Below, in pieces: positions 57,714-58,039 of a stretch of 58,039 nucleotides of DNA (the first letter of the stretch is position 1; every line of letters starts with the position of its first letter). The position numbers were made by a program, and so were the translations under genes. The notes under the pieces were generated by a model. That model was not told where the DNA came from. It did no database searches and saw nothing but the letters and a program-made list of their open reading frames with translations. The DNA lies in IMG/VR virus record IMGVR_UViG_3300037246_001186, positions 1 to 58,039 of that record. One strand, written 5' to 3'. The stretch is from a virus.

Positions 57714-57966
57714 CGCGGATCCTAGCCTTCGCGCGGTAGTGGCCGTTGTTCTCCCCCATCAGTGAGCAGCCCGTCACCTCCATGTCTGCTAGCTCGCCTC
57801 CCAGCATCTGCGGCAATGGCTCGCCGACAGTCGGGCAGAGGGTCACCAGCATGGTCTTTCCATGTACCTCGCGCTCAGCAGTTGGAAGCGCATACCAGTC
57901 AGCCTCTCCCCCGACAACCTCCTTGATGCACCGACCTCCCCTATCGAATTGTCGCTTCCTTGCCAT
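57706..57966 (-). CDS. Small conserved-looking early protein
   Basis: 86 residues from the ATG at 57966 with GGAGGT upstream. Arg/Lys-rich start (ARKRQFDRGGRC), then TAEREVHGKTMLVTLCP and LPQMLGGELADMEV. Its 5-prime part and upstream region are repeated at the contig start. On the circular map it follows the 179-406 gene under the operator-controlled early promoter. Confidence 0.6.
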   Translation of the reverse strand: MARKRQFDRGGRCIKEVVGGEADWYALPTAEREVHGKTMLVTLCPTVGEPLPQMLGGELADMEVTGCSLMGENNGHYRAKARIRDE

Positions 57967-58039
57967 GGTACCTCCGTGGAGGGGCACTGCCAGGTGCTCG
58001 GTGAGGGAGGAGAACGGCCCTCCCTGGCAGTGCCCGCTC
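57864..58039. repeat. Right copy of 176-bp terminal direct repeat
   Basis: It matches bases 1-176 with one mismatch (C at 57912, G at 49). The right copy includes the second occurrence of the 13-bp inverted repeat. See the left copy for interpretation. Confidence 0.95.

Overview
This window is a complete or near-complete tailed-phage genome (siphovirus-like gene set: portal, large terminase, scaffold, capsid, tail tube, tail chaperone with frameshift, tape measure, tail hub). The first 176 bases repeat at the end with one mismatch, so the contig is best read as a circular or circularly permuted genome opened at an arbitrary point, unit length about 57,863 bases. Nearly every gene lies on the minus strand with ATGA, GTGA or TGATG stop-start overlaps. 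The one clear exception is a tyrosine integrase on the plus strand, which implies a temperate phage. The host is Gram-negative by gene content. A phage tRNA-His with A73 and no encoded G-1 points, as an inference, to an alphaproteobacterium of the group whose own tRNA-His has that form.

Layout in the direction of minus-strand transcription. (1) An early block starts at a good sigma-70-type promoter (451-479) lined with GAACTA operator half-sites, crosses the contig ends, and runs from about 58 kb down to 49 kb through many small overlapping genes: zinc-ribbon proteins, two DUF4177-like proteins, a DUF551-like protein, an RNA ligase, tRNA-Pro and tRNA-His. (2) A gene-free stretch at 48.3-48.95 kb looks like a replication origin and is followed by DNA polymerase A, a DUF5675 protein and a PD-(D/E)XK nuclease. 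(3) 45.2-41.4 kb holds tiny membrane-protein ORFs, a Cys-rich 455-residue protein and a repeat-rich non-coding region. (4) The structural block runs from 41.4 to 21.2 kb and begins at a candidate late promoter whose sequence recurs just before the scaffold and capsid genes. (5) The integrase and a divergent HTH gene lie at 19.9-21.2 kb. (6) 19.9-12.7 kb is a tight operon of glycosyltransferases, two PAPS-type sulfotransferases, two methyltransferase-like proteins, a metallophosphatase and an HTH protein. (7) 12.7-4.5 kb is DNA metabolism: SNF2-type helicase, dNMP kinase, nuclease, sigma-like factor, Toprim primase/ATPase. A cupin sugar isomerase is embedded there, and an HldE/PfkB-type sugar kinase follows. 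(8) 1.6-0.5 kb holds a metallophosphoesterase overlapping a GGDEF diguanylate cyclase.

Together the genes describe a phage that carries its own replication machinery, a sigma-like factor plausibly paired with the duplicated late promoter, and an unusually rich set of host-manipulating genes. The most unusual are the glycan-building and sulfating module (sugar kinase, isomerase, GT2, GT4-GT9 fusion, two sulfotransferases, methyltransferases) and the phage-encoded diguanylate cyclase. I found no recognisable endolysin. Lysis candidates are the XhlA-like protein, the phospholipase-like protein, the DUF5675 protein and the small membrane proteins.
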